From: an uncultured Saprospiraceae bacterium
Lineage (GTDB): Bacteria; Bacteroidota; Bacteroidia; Chitinophagales; Saprospiraceae
Direction of reading: 5' to 3'
DNA length: 64,000 nt
Assembly (NCBI GenBank): GCA_937872385.1
Contig: CALMSO010000027.1
Coordinates: 124,001-188,000 of the forward strand
Under the pieces are notes generated by a model, which was not told the origin of the DNA, made no database searches, and saw only the letters and a list, made by a program, of their open reading frames with translations. Shown in pieces: positions 26,588 to 35,572 of this stretch (its first letter is position 1; each line of letters starts with the position of its first letter). Both the position numbers and the translations under genes were made by a program.

Positions 26588-26998
26588 ATGCGGAAACAAT
26601 TTTTACGAATAGGCAGCCTGCTGGGGATGCTGGCAGTTGCGCTGGGCGCTTTTGGCTCGCACGGTTTGAAAGGATTCGTCACGCCAGAAGCACAGGCCAT
26701 TTTTGCGACCGGAGTGCAATATCATTTTTATCACGCGCTGGCGGTGGTGGCGGTGGGTGTGTTGTTACACATTCGCAAAACGCGCTGGCTGGAGGTAGCC
26801 GGTTGGCTGTTTGTGATAGGTATTGTGCTGTTTTCCGGCTCTTTATACTTGCTTACTTTTCAAGATGTGATGTTTGAATTTCCGAAAGCATTTGTGGGGC
26901 CCATCACGCCGCTGGGTGGCTTGTTTTTTATGGCTGGCTGGGTATTTTTATTCGCTTCTACCTACCAAACCTCCTCGAAAGGATTGGATGGCAGGTAA
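26588..26998 (+). CDS. DUF423 membrane protein (YwdK-like)
   Basis: 136 residues from ATG 26588 (the start with MRKQFLRIG is the family start). Four membrane segments; signature AVALGAFGSHGLKG near residue 14-27 followed by ATGVQYHFYHALAV. Function unknown; family widespread. An upstream ATG at 26549 adds 13 non-conserved residues and is not used. Confidence 0.92.
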   Translation: MRKQFLRIGSLLGMLAVALGAFGSHGLKGFVTPEAQAIFATGVQYHFYHALAVVAVGVLLHIRKTRWLEVAGWLFVIGIVLFSGSLYLLTFQDVMFEFPKAFVGPITPLGGLFFMAGWVFLFASTYQTSSKGLDGR

Positions 26999-27047
26999 TT
27001 CTATCTATTTCATTTGAATAAGCTTATTTACAAAATTGTAAATAACA

Positions 27048-27308
27048 TTACTCTTGTTCTATGATTTCGTCTTCGCGCTTGCGGTTGCGCCACCAGATGT
27101 AACCTACCACCCCGATTATTACATAAGGTGTAGCCAGCATATATAAAATACCGGCATTCAGTCCTTTGCCAGCTTGTCCGCCATCTTTCAGATTACTTTC
27201 GGCGGCTATTTTACACATTGGGCATTGTGCTTGCACGGGCAACGCTGCTAAATGAAGTGTAGCGATTAAAGTGCAAATACCGATAATTTTCCAGAATTTA
27301 TTTTTCAT
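27048..27308 (-). CDS. Small exported protein with CPMC motif and one membrane segment
   Basis: 86 residues: signal peptide (MKNKFWKIIGICTLIATLHL, cut near VQA-Q), mature start QCPMCKIAAESNLKDGGQAG with a CxxC pair, and a C-terminal transmembrane segment followed by charged residues. It lies at the end of the respiratory cluster, so a role in oxidase assembly or copper/disulfide handling is plausible but unproven; similar small CPMC proteins occur near oxidase genes in Bacteroidota. Confidence 0.75.
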   Translation of the reverse strand: MKNKFWKIIGICTLIATLHLAALPVQAQCPMCKIAAESNLKDGGQAGKGLNAGILYMLATPYVIIGVVGYIWWRNRKREDEIIEQE

Positions 27309-27377
27309 AACAACGTTATTATAATTGCTTATTTAACTGCTTTTGCAAAAGTGATTATTTTATAATAAAACAATCCA

Positions 27378-27914
27378 CTACGGATAATAAGGCATTAACA
27401 TCAGATAGCAAATTGGGCCGGTGATTGCTACATACAACCACAGCGGAAACACCCAACGCGCCATTTTACGGTGCCGATCGAACTGATTGGTATAAGCCCT
27501 GATAAAGGTAAATAAAATAAAAGGTAAAGTCAAGGCTGCCAATGTAATATGTGTAATGAGCAAGAAGAAATAAACATAACGAATAGCACCTTCACCGCCA
27601 AATTTTACTTCTTCGCTGGTAAAATGATACGCTACATACGATAGCAAAAACAGCACCGACAGCGTCATGGCAATATATATCATACGGCGATGCATCTGCA
27701 CGTTTTTCTGCTTAATAAAATACAGCGCCGCGATGAGCACTAAGGCCGTGAGCGCATTGAGCGTAGCGTGAAACGGCGGCAAAAAACTGAAATCCCAGCC
27801 TTCGGGCAGGGCTATTTTCACTCGGCGCATCAGCGCTACGAGGAAGAGTACGGCTGCCGTGACCACCCAGGCACCGATATTCAGGCGTTTTTCCAACTGT
27901 AAGTTTTGCTCCAT
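27378..27914 (-). CDS. DUF420 membrane protein, likely oxidase assembly
   Basis: 178 residues from ATG 27914. Five membrane segments with PPFHATLNALTALVLIAALYFIK and MHRRMIYIAMTLSVLFL, the DUF420 pattern; His residues in membrane segments resemble CtaM, which helps assemble haem-copper oxidases in Bacillus. Adjacent to oxidase genes supports that role. Two earlier residues (MYM) are possible. Confidence 0.85.
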   Translation of the reverse strand: MEQNLQLEKRLNIGAWVVTAAVLFLVALMRRVKIALPEGWDFSFLPPFHATLNALTALVLIAALYFIKQKNVQMHRRMIYIAMTLSVLFLLSYVAYHFTSEEVKFGGEGAIRYVYFFLLITHITLAALTLPFILFTFIRAYTNQFDRHRKMARWVFPLWLYVAITGPICYLMLMPYYP

Positions 27915-28022
27915 GTACATCAGCTATTAATTAAGTAGTTGGATAGTTTTGTAATTAGTGATTGTCTTAAAATTTTGGCAATCAAGGTTTTACGAATGTA
28001 AAATTTATTATCAAAAACAATA

Positions 28023-28685
28023 TCACTCCTGCCCTTCCGTGCGGCGACGACCAGCGGCGGGTCGGTCTTTTTGCTTCGGCATCAGTAGCGCAATGTGCTC
28101 TACCAAGCGTGTCATATCAGCTGGCTGGCGCGTATCATATTGCCGGCGCACCATACCTTTGGTATCCGCCAGCGCAAAATAATTATCTAACTTTTCGTCG
28201 TCTATTTTATATACCTCACGAGCTAAAGTGCGCATGGCTTCGGCATCACCAGTCAGGAAATAGCATTGCAAGCTGTCTTGCAGTGTATAATTAGCAGCAA
28301 AATCGTCTATGCCTTGTTTAGTAGCTGTTGCGTCCAACAAGTGAATCAAAAAGGCTACATCCTGACGCTCGTCGAACTGATCATGCAGCTTTGCCAGCAG
28401 CTCACCGGTGCGAGCGGTTTGCCCTGCTGCCTGCAAATCCAGAAATGCCGCCAGTACAATCTTGCCGAGCATGGCTTCCTGGTGGAGGGTATCGCCATCA
28501 TGACGCACCAACTGTAGCGGCGGCACTTTGCCATAGTCCTGCAATTCGGACATAGCAGCTTTGCGGTATTCAAGCCCTGTTTGTAAATAATACCAAGATC
28601 CTAAGGGCAAAATTACTAATAAAAACAGCAAAGCGACCGTAGAAACAATAGCCTTGAGCGTAAAGCGTGTTTTTCGCGCAGTCAT
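28023..28685 (-). CDS. SCO1/SenC-like protein lacking copper-binding residues
   Basis: 220 residues with one N-terminal membrane anchor (~12-33). The thioredoxin-like fold is recognisable (LGKIVLAAFLDLQ, CYFLTGDAEAMRTLAREVYKI), and the latter matches the SCO 'FLTGD.E.I..LA...Y' stretch. The CPxxC copper/redox motif expected at about residue 82-88 is replaced by FLDLQAAGQ and the conserved His is not evident. Normal SCO proteins deliver copper to the CuA site of subunit II. This one cannot do so by the known chemistry; it may bind another SCO or be structural. Confidence 0.7.
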   Translation of the reverse strand: MTARKTRFTLKAIVSTVALLFLLVILPLGSWYYLQTGLEYRKAAMSELQDYGKVPPLQLVRHDGDTLHQEAMLGKIVLAAFLDLQAAGQTARTGELLAKLHDQFDERQDVAFLIHLLDATATKQGIDDFAANYTLQDSLQCYFLTGDAEAMRTLAREVYKIDDEKLDNYFALADTKGMVRRQYDTRQPADMTRLVEHIALLMPKQKDRPAAGRRRTEGQE

Positions 28686-28829
28686 ATATATTATAATGAA
28701 TAAAGACAGTTTATGTGATTGGGCAACAGCCTTTTACGTTTTTTGCAACAATACATTCGTTTATCTATAAACTACTGGACGCCCCGAAAAGTTGTCAACG
28801 GGAAGTAAAAGTAAAGCCCTTGAAATGCA

Positions 28830-28855
28830 AAAGGCGAGGATATTGCCCCGCCTTT
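28830..28855 (-). terminator. Hairpin after subunit IV gene, possible terminator
   Basis: Arms 28846-28855 and 28830-28839 form a 10-bp stem with one G-U pair and a 6-base loop, with only a short T-run (TTTTGC) following on the minus strand. It may partly end the transcript between coxD and the SCO-like gene. Confidence 0.45.
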
Positions 28856-28865
28856 CGATTTTATA

Positions 28866-29294
28866 TTATAACCAGTTTTCTGGTATATATGTATCGGATG
28901 GTAGCATCCCCTGCGGCTCGCTAAGTTTCTCAGCCGGTTGGGCGTCTTTTGCTTTGATTTGTTCGCGGCGGTTTTTCCAGGAATCACCTTCTTGAAAGAA
29001 CGCAATAATCGCCCAGATGAGCAGTGCGGTAGGTAATAATACGCTGAGTGCCAGCCCTTTCACTTCGTATTTCATGTGCATGAATTCGAAGATAATGAAA
29101 TACGCTTTGTATAAAGACAGAACAATAATGATAATACCAGCGGTATAAATTACTAAGCTATAATCTTCTGCGCCTTTGATAACGTGCCCCTTGCCGAGCA
29201 ACGATACGAAAACTTCTACTAAGGTAACGGCAGCGAGTAGCCCCAGACCGAAGAAAACGCGCTTTTTGGATGCTTCGTAGCTTAAAGTTGACAT
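28866..29294 (-). CDS. coxD: Cytochrome c oxidase subunit IV
   Basis: 142 residues with three membrane segments (VFFGLGLLAAVTLVEVFVSL, YTAGIIIIVLSLYKAYFIIF, LSVLLPTALLIWAIIAFF) matching the prokaryotic COX4 family. It completes the caa3-type oxidase after the two subunit III proteins. Gap of 63 bases to the preceding gene. Confidence 0.88.
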   Translation of the reverse strand: MSTLSYEASKKRVFFGLGLLAAVTLVEVFVSLLGKGHVIKGAEDYSLVIYTAGIIIIVLSLYKAYFIIFEFMHMKYEVKGLALSVLLPTALLIWAIIAFFQEGDSWKNRREQIKAKDAQPAEKLSEPQGMLPSDTYIPENWL

Positions 29295-29357
29295 TTTATT
29301 TTCGATGTTTAATATTAAACAATGAATAGGACAAAACCGGCTAAATAGCAGTAGGTA

Positions 29358-30221
29358 TTACAACAAGTAGAATACTAAGAATACAAATACCCACACCAAA
29401 TCCACAAAGTGCCAGTACAAGCCAATTTTTTCGACCATTTCGTAGCCGTTTCGCCGCTTGACGTACAAGCCGCTGGCTGCATTCATGGCAATGATAATAA
29501 GAAAAACTACCCCGGAAAATACGTGGAAACCGTGAAAACCGGTGATAAAGAAGAACAGCCCACCAAAGGCCTTGGGCCCAAAAGCTTGCACGCCAGTGGT
29601 ACCATCTTCTGCTATGTAGCGGCGCTGAAGCCATTGGCCCGTATCGTGGTCTTTATGAATCAAGTAGCTGGAGCCTGCTTTGAAAGTTTCGCGTGCTTCG
29701 CCATCTTTATAGCTATGGCCATGGTCGTCGTCGAGGTATTCACCATTGACGAGGTGCGTACCGAAAGGATTGGTAGAAACGGTCATGTGTTCGGTGCCAA
29801 TCAAATTAGTCCATTCCCATGCCTGACAGCCGAGGAAGCCCAAACCGCCGATGATGGTGAGAATCATCCAGAATACGACGCCGTTTTTGTTTTCGCGGTG
29901 TCCTTCCTGTACGGCACGAACCATTGTTACCGAGCTGATAATCAGCAAAAAAGACATAAAGGTTACGAAAATAAGTGGTGCGTGATGAATGCCGAAAGGA
30001 GCGGTAGAAAAGACAAAATCCGGTACTGGCCAGGTAGGGCTGCTAAAACGCAAAGCACCATAAGCAATCAAAAAACCGGCAAAAGTAAAGGCATCCGACA
30101 AGAGGAAATACCACATCATCAGTTTGCCATAACTCACTTTAAAAGGCTCTTTGCCACCATCCCAGGCGTCGCCTTGTTGTACGTCGTGTTCGTGTTCCAG
30201 AACGGTATCAACTGTCGCCAT
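29358..30221 (-). CDS. coxC: Cytochrome c oxidase subunit III, longer paralogue
   Basis: 287 residues, seven hydrophobic segments of the haem-copper oxidase III family, including FITGFHGFHVFSGVVFLI and YWHFVDLVWVFVFLVFYLL. It contains a ~75-residue hydrophilic insertion (about 128-205) in the periplasmic loop; Asp- and His-rich. The second subunit III lies upstream with a 28-base gap; both are usual in this phylum. Confidence 0.92.
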   Translation of the reverse strand: MATVDTVLEHEHDVQQGDAWDGGKEPFKVSYGKLMMWYFLLSDAFTFAGFLIAYGALRFSSPTWPVPDFVFSTAPFGIHHAPLIFVTFMSFLLIISSVTMVRAVQEGHRENKNGVVFWMILTIIGGLGFLGCQAWEWTNLIGTEHMTVSTNPFGTHLVNGEYLDDDHGHSYKDGEARETFKAGSSYLIHKDHDTGQWLQRRYIAEDGTTGVQAFGPKAFGGLFFFITGFHGFHVFSGVVFLIIIAMNAASGLYVKRRNGYEMVEKIGLYWHFVDLVWVFVFLVFYLL

Positions 30222-30249
30222 GTATTTTAGTTTTGTTTGTTTTTACGAA

Positions 30250-30828
30250 TCAAGATTGTGTAATAAAAAATATCAATAGATATATCCATAAAAAGTCCAC
30301 AAAATGCCAGTACGTCATCGTCATTTCTAATCGCAGCTTGCGCGCCGGCGTCACTTGATATTTCAGCGCAAAGGCATGTATCAAGGCAATGATTAGCGCT
30401 GCTAAGCCACCGAGAATGTGCGCAGCGTGCACACCAGAAATGACATAAATGAACGAACCGGAGGGGTTGGTTGTCAACTCAATACCTATGTGCGACATCG
30501 CCAGCCAACCCTGATATTGCAAAATTAAGAAAGCTATGCCCAAAATAAAAGTAAGTACCAACAAACCTTTATACAAGCGCTCGTTTCCGCCCTTGAAAGC
30601 CCGGTAAGCAAGATGTATGCTCAGGCTGCTCAACAAGATGACCGCCGTGCTTACGAAAAACACATTGGGCAGTTCAAATTCTAACCAGTTACCCTGAGCT
30701 TGACGTACCACATACGCACTCGTGAATGCCGCGAACATCATCAGGATGCTGCCACAGGCTACCCACAAAGCAAATTTTTTCGGATGTATCCGGCTTCTAC
30801 TATAATCACGCGCCACAGCTCTTTCCAT
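30250..30828 (-). CDS. Cytochrome c oxidase subunit III, shorter paralogue
   Basis: 192 residues with five to six membrane segments and the subunit III hallmarks ISGVHAAHILGGLAAL and MTYWHFVDFLWIYLLIFFI. Probably pairs with the 287-residue paralogue in the complex. Confidence 0.9.
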   Translation of the reverse strand: MERAVARDYSRSRIHPKKFALWVACGSILMMFAAFTSAYVVRQAQGNWLEFELPNVFFVSTAVILLSSLSIHLAYRAFKGGNERLYKGLLVLTFILGIAFLILQYQGWLAMSHIGIELTTNPSGSFIYVISGVHAAHILGGLAALIIALIHAFALKYQVTPARKLRLEMTMTYWHFVDFLWIYLLIFFITQS

Positions 30829-30916
30829 ATTGTTTACTAATTTTTTTTACTTTAAAAAGCAGTGCTGTTAGCTGTTTGCATTATATAAATCAAAAAATAA
30901 ACAGCGGATGATAAAA

Positions 30917-31834
30917 TCAGCCTATTTTATCCATAAACAGCACAATCAAGGTCATCGGATTGTACAAAAAAGAATAAAACATAACGCGCAGGGCTGCTTT
31001 GCGGTCGTTTTGTTGATAAAAATTCCAGCTCAATAAAGCGTACAACAGCCCTAATACTCCGACAATTATCGCGGAAATCAGCCCGGCTGCACCAATCCAA
31101 TAAGGCAACAACCCAATTGGCAATAAAAAAAGTGCATATATAAACGACTGAAAGCCAGTATTTCGATCGCGCTGTCCGTCACGGGCGGGCAATAATTTGT
31201 ACCCTGCTTTCTGATAATCTTCAAAACCTAACCAGCCAATAGACCAAAAGTGCGGAAACTGCCAGAAAAACTGGATAGCAAAAAGCGACAGCCCCAGCAT
31301 GGTCAATTCACCTTGTGCCGCCACGCAACCAATCAGCGCAGGTAGCGCGCCCGGCACCGCCCCGATGACGACCGCCAAAGGCGAAATACGTTTCATCGGT
31401 GTATATAAAAAGGCGTAACTTACCAGCGCAATCGTGCCAAAAAAAGCAGCCCAGACATTGAACAATGCCAACAGCGAAATTCCAATCAAACTCATAAAGC
31501 CAGCGGCCATTACCGCTTCCGAGACCGACATTCTGCCTGTGGCCAAGGGCCGATTGGCGGTGCGCTTCATCAGCTTGTCGTAGTCCTTTTCCAAAACCTG
31601 ATTCAAGGCATTGGCAGCGCCCGTCACCAAGAAACCACCAGTAGCCAGCACTGCAATAGCCGTCCAATTGACCAAACCCGTAGGGCTGGCAATCAGATAA
31701 GCCATTACCGAAGAAAAAACCACCGTTGCGGACAAGCGAAATTTTACAAGCAGTTTATAATCTTGTAGTTTCGTGCCCACTAAGCGAATTGCCTTCGCAT
31801 TTTGCGTTTGTTCTTTTGCTACTTGTACCGACAC
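30917..31834 (-). CDS. ctaB: Protohaem IX farnesyltransferase (haem O synthase)
   Basis: 305 residues, UbiA family. It farnesylates haem b to haem O for the oxidase. Signature NALNQVLEKDYDKLMKRTANRPLATGR (~82-108) with the Asp-rich substrate motif, and YTPMKRISPLAVVIGAVPGAL later. Multiple membrane segments. Sits between coxA and coxC paralogues in the cluster. Confidence 0.95.
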   Translation of the reverse strand: MSVQVAKEQTQNAKAIRLVGTKLQDYKLLVKFRLSATVVFSSVMAYLIASPTGLVNWTAIAVLATGGFLVTGAANALNQVLEKDYDKLMKRTANRPLATGRMSVSEAVMAAGFMSLIGISLLALFNVWAAFFGTIALVSYAFLYTPMKRISPLAVVIGAVPGALPALIGCVAAQGELTMLGLSLFAIQFFWQFPHFWSIGWLGFEDYQKAGYKLLPARDGQRDRNTGFQSFIYALFLLPIGLLPYWIGAAGLISAIIVGVLGLLYALLSWNFYQQNDRKAALRVMFYSFLYNPMTLIVLFMDKIG

Positions 31835-31935
31835 GCCTTCTGTTTGTAAGTATTTATTATTTGAAAGGAGACGATTGCGGCATCGCCTCCTTTCGCTGCA
31901 TTGAAAATACTATTGTACTTCTTGATGTCTTACAC

Positions 31936-33798
31936 TTAGTGGTTAACACCTGCTTTTTTCTCTTGCTCGCTCAGCGGCTCTACTTGCGAAATGAATTCAC
32001 GACCATCCTTACCATAGTCATACGGCCAGCGCTGTACCGTCGGGATGTTGCCCGGCCAGTTGCCATGTCCGGTTTCAACAGGTGTAGTCCATTCTAATGT
32101 AGAAGCTCCCCAGGGGTTGCGCGTGGTCATCTTTTTGCCTTTCCAGATGCTGTAGAAAAAGTTGATAATGAATATCACTTGCACCGCAAAGACTAAAATG
32201 GCAGCTATGGTGATGAATTTGTTCATGCCCGCGAAGTGCTTGAAAGCATCGAAAGAATCGAAGCTGTAATAACGCCGTGGCACGCCTGCCATGCCTAAAT
32301 AGTGCATGGGCCAGAAGATAGCGTAAGCGCCAATGAGTGTGCCCCAGAAGTGAATGCGCCCCAGGGTTTCGTTCATAAAGCGGCCATACATTTTGGGATA
32401 CCAATTGTAAATACCAGCGAACATTCCGAAGAAAGCAGCTACACCCATTACAATATGGAAGTGCGCTACTACGAAGTAGGTATCGTGCATTTGAATATCA
32501 ATGGCTGAATTGCCGAGGAAAATACCCGTCAAGCCACCCGAAATAAACATGGATACGAATCCGATGCCGAACAAACTCGCCGAATTGAAGCGGATGTTAC
32601 CGCCATACAACGTTGCAATCCAGTTGAACACTTTCACCGCCGAAGGTACGGCAATGATGAGCGTGAAGATTACGAAAAAGTTGGAAATGAACGGATTCAC
32701 ACCCGACATGAACATGTGGTGCGCCCATACGATGAACGATAGAAAAGCAATCGCCAAGATGGAATACACCATCGCTTTATAACCAAATACCGGCTTGCGC
32801 GAATGTACCGACAGTACCTCCGATACAATACCCATAGCAGGTAGAATGATAATATATACTTCGGGATGCCCCAAGAACCAGAACAAGTGTTGATACAGTA
32901 CCGGGCTACCACCTGCAAAGTCGAGTGCCTGGCCACCGGTGAAGATTTCACTCAAATAAAAACTCGTACCAAGGCTCCGGTCGAACATCAGCAATAAAAA
33001 TGCAGATACCAACACTGGGAACGACAGCAGACCAATAACGGCAGTAATGAAGAACGCCCAAATAGTGAGCGGCAAGCGCCACATAGTCATGCCCTTAGTG
33101 CGCAAGTTGAGCACTGTAGTAATGTAGTTAATCCCTCCCAATAGCACCGAGACCACAAAGAGCGTTAAGCTGACTAACCACAAAGTCATACCTGCACCAG
33201 AACCGGAGTTAGCCTGTGGCAAAGCACTTAATGGTGGGTAAGCCGTCCAGCCGCCGGAAAATGGCCCTGTGCTAACAAACAACGAAGCGAACATAATAAC
33301 GCCAGCCAGGAAGAAGAACCAATAAGAGAACATATTTAGTAGGGGCGAAGCCATATCGCGCGCGCCCACCTGCAAAGGAATGAGCAAGTTACTAAATGTA
33401 CCGCTTAGACCCGCTGTGAGTACAAAAAATACCAAAATCGTACCGTGCATCGTCACTAATGCATAATAAAAATCCGGTGCCAATGTACCAATACCAGCGT
33501 CATTTACTTGTATCCACTTACCCAACATTGGCTTCAGCCACGCCAAGCTCTCCTCCGGAAAGCCCAACTGCAGGCGGAATATCAGCGACATCAAACCGCC
33601 GACGAACCCCCAAAACATACCTGTAATCAGGAATTGTTTGGCGATCATCTTGTGATCTTGGCTGAAAATGTAGGTTGTGATAAAATTAGACTGATACTTG
33701 TCACCTTCGTGGTGCTCATGGAAATGGTCGTCATAGCCCAATTCCTGTATCAATACGTCTTCTTCTTGTGTCGTTTTGGTCATTACATCGTTAGCCAT
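31936..33798 (-). CDS. coxA: Cytochrome c oxidase subunit I
   Basis: 620 residues, catalytic subunit with haem a, haem a3 and CuB. Twelve membrane segments; the active-site motif FLGHPEVYIIILPAMG gives the crosslinked His-Tyr and the proton-path Glu, WAHHMFMSG holds CuB His pair, and DTYFVVAHFHIVMG holds the haem ligands. N-terminal ~50 residues are acidic and soluble. Type A1 oxidase by the HPEVY Glu. A 149-base gap separates it from coxB. Confidence 0.97.
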   Translation of the reverse strand: MANDVMTKTTQEEDVLIQELGYDDHFHEHHEGDKYQSNFITTYIFSQDHKMIAKQFLITGMFWGFVGGLMSLIFRLQLGFPEESLAWLKPMLGKWIQVNDAGIGTLAPDFYYALVTMHGTILVFFVLTAGLSGTFSNLLIPLQVGARDMASPLLNMFSYWFFFLAGVIMFASLFVSTGPFSGGWTAYPPLSALPQANSGSGAGMTLWLVSLTLFVVSVLLGGINYITTVLNLRTKGMTMWRLPLTIWAFFITAVIGLLSFPVLVSAFLLLMFDRSLGTSFYLSEIFTGGQALDFAGGSPVLYQHLFWFLGHPEVYIIILPAMGIVSEVLSVHSRKPVFGYKAMVYSILAIAFLSFIVWAHHMFMSGVNPFISNFFVIFTLIIAVPSAVKVFNWIATLYGGNIRFNSASLFGIGFVSMFISGGLTGIFLGNSAIDIQMHDTYFVVAHFHIVMGVAAFFGMFAGIYNWYPKMYGRFMNETLGRIHFWGTLIGAYAIFWPMHYLGMAGVPRRYYSFDSFDAFKHFAGMNKFITIAAILVFAVQVIFIINFFYSIWKGKKMTTRNPWGASTLEWTTPVETGHGNWPGNIPTVQRWPYDYGKDGREFISQVEPLSEQEKKAGVNH

Positions 33799-33947
33799 CG
33801 CCAGAAAAATTTATATTATTAGTTCACTAAGTTTTTACAATTACAATGAAAATCGCTAATGAATTGTTCAAAAAAAACCGGATTCCTGCTGTGAAAACTC
33901 GCTGTGCGCCGGTTATAGTGCTACAACAATTAGTCCAAAGCTGCGTC

Positions 33948-35453
33948 TTACAAAGTCGGTTGCGTCAAAATACGGAACTCCGTTCTGCGATTGGCCGCTC
34001 TGCCCGCGTCGGTATCGTTGCTATCAATTGGGCGCGTTTGGCCATAGCCTACTGCGCGCAGCCGATTCGCCTCTACGCCTTGCGCTACGATATAATCATA
34101 CACGGCTTTGGCACGCGCTTCCGAGAGCTCCTGATTTTTTTCTGCATCACCAGTGTTATCGGTATGCCCAGCTATTTCAATAGTCATCGCCGGATATTTC
34201 TTCATGGCCTCCACTAAGTTATCTAATTCATACTTCGACAAAGAGGTGAGCGTTGCTGCGCCGCTCTCGAATCCTACGTAATTGAATTTGAGGGTTTTAT
34301 CATCCGCTTCTGCCGACGAAACGGCTCTTTCTAATGCTTCAGAAAACGCTTCTTTGCGCTGTTGGATTTCAAAATCGAATAATTTGTCCTTGTTCGGATC
34401 GTCGTCTGTGCCACGAATAGTACCTATATAATAGGAAGATTGCTGCTTGAGCCAGTCTTCGTACTCTTCTTGCGAAACAATTTCTACGATGCGGCGCATA
34501 CTGAAGTGCCCGTTACCGCACAATTCGGCGCAAGCCAATTCATAATCAAATGCTTCCCACATTTTCGGCCCGTCAGGCTCATTAGGGTCAGCCGGCACCT
34601 GGTACTGCGGATAATTGCTCAACTCTTCCCGATACTCCTCGGTCGTTTTGGTAGGGGTGAAAACAAAGTAAGTCGGCATACCCGGCACTGCATCCATTTT
34701 CACGCGGAAATGCGGCAGGTAGAAGTTGTGCAAGACATCACGAGCCGTGATACGCACCCGCACTTTTTTATCAACGGGCAACACAATCTTATCCACATGA
34801 ATGTCATCTACGTTTTTGACGTCCGTCCAATCCTGTCCCAACGGATTCGTACCACTAATGAGTTTGTAATTCTTTGCCCCCAACTGACCGTCTGGGCCTG
34901 GGTAGCGAATCGTCCACGCGAACTGGTAACCCGTCGCCTCGATTTCAATGTACTCCTCATCCGGGTTTACATCTGCCATTACCTCATTCCAGGTGTCCAA
35001 GCCTTTGATTACCAAAAATGCCATCACTAAAGCCGGAGTAACCGTCCAGACGATTTCTAAGGTATTGTTGTGTGGCATGAATAGCGCCTTTCTGCCTTTT
35101 TCGCCTTTGTATTTCCAAGCAAAATAAAACAGGGCAATGTGCGTAATGACAAATACGATACCCGTGAAAAACAGCGTAACATTGAACATGGAGTCGAGGC
35201 TGGAACCGTGCGCCGAAGCTGCCTTGTGCGGGCCATAGCCCAGCATCCAGTCTTTATACATATAAGCCGACACCACGCAGCCGATTAGAAACAACACCAG
35301 AAAGAGCATGGAAAGTGCTGCTTGGCGCTTATTGACGATATATTGCATTTCTTCCTCACCCCTAATTTTGGAGGCAAGCTCAGTGACGCGGCCGATTTGT
35401 ACGATAATCACCGCGATCAGTAACAAACAAAGGACAGATAGTAGGAATGTCAT
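33948..35453 (-). CDS. coxB: Cytochrome c oxidase subunit II fused to a C-terminal OmpA domain
   Basis: 501 residues in one uninterrupted frame, about 200 longer than usual. Four hydrophobic segments at 1-20, 47-65, 91-113 and 136-151 (the first is extra). The cupredoxin holds the CuA site: His242 (LHNF), then CAELCGNGHFSM with Cys308, Glu310, Cys312, His316 and Met319. After an acidic linker (~345-387) an OmpA_C domain follows (387-498): GHTDNTGDAEKNQELSEARA, ending RAANRRTEFRI, with the Asp and Arg that bind peptidoglycan peptide. So the oxidase appears tethered to the wall. A weak TAAATTTG motif lies upstream (35498-35491). Confidence 0.93.
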   Translation of the reverse strand: MTFLLSVLCLLLIAVIIVQIGRVTELASKIRGEEEMQYIVNKRQAALSMLFLVLFLIGCVVSAYMYKDWMLGYGPHKAASAHGSSLDSMFNVTLFFTGIVFVITHIALFYFAWKYKGEKGRKALFMPHNNTLEIVWTVTPALVMAFLVIKGLDTWNEVMADVNPDEEYIEIEATGYQFAWTIRYPGPDGQLGAKNYKLISGTNPLGQDWTDVKNVDDIHVDKIVLPVDKKVRVRITARDVLHNFYLPHFRVKMDAVPGMPTYFVFTPTKTTEEYREELSNYPQYQVPADPNEPDGPKMWEAFDYELACAELCGNGHFSMRRIVEIVSQEEYEDWLKQQSSYYIGTIRGTDDDPNKDKLFDFEIQQRKEAFSEALERAVSSAEADDKTLKFNYVGFESGAATLTSLSKYELDNLVEAMKKYPAMTIEIAGHTDNTGDAEKNQELSEARAKAVYDYIVAQGVEANRLRAVGYGQTRPIDSNDTDAGRAANRRTEFRILTQPTL

Positions 35454-35572
35454 TATCTTTACAATTAAAATGTGGATTGCTAATATTGCTCAAATTTACA
35501 CCTATATAACGATACACAGGGAAAATTGCTCACGAACTACAATTTGTTTATAATTATTCTAAATAACAAAAA

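Noticed and set aside
29409..30230. 273-codon plus ORF opposite coxC
   Set aside because: The minus strand has the oxidase motifs; the plus ORF has none.
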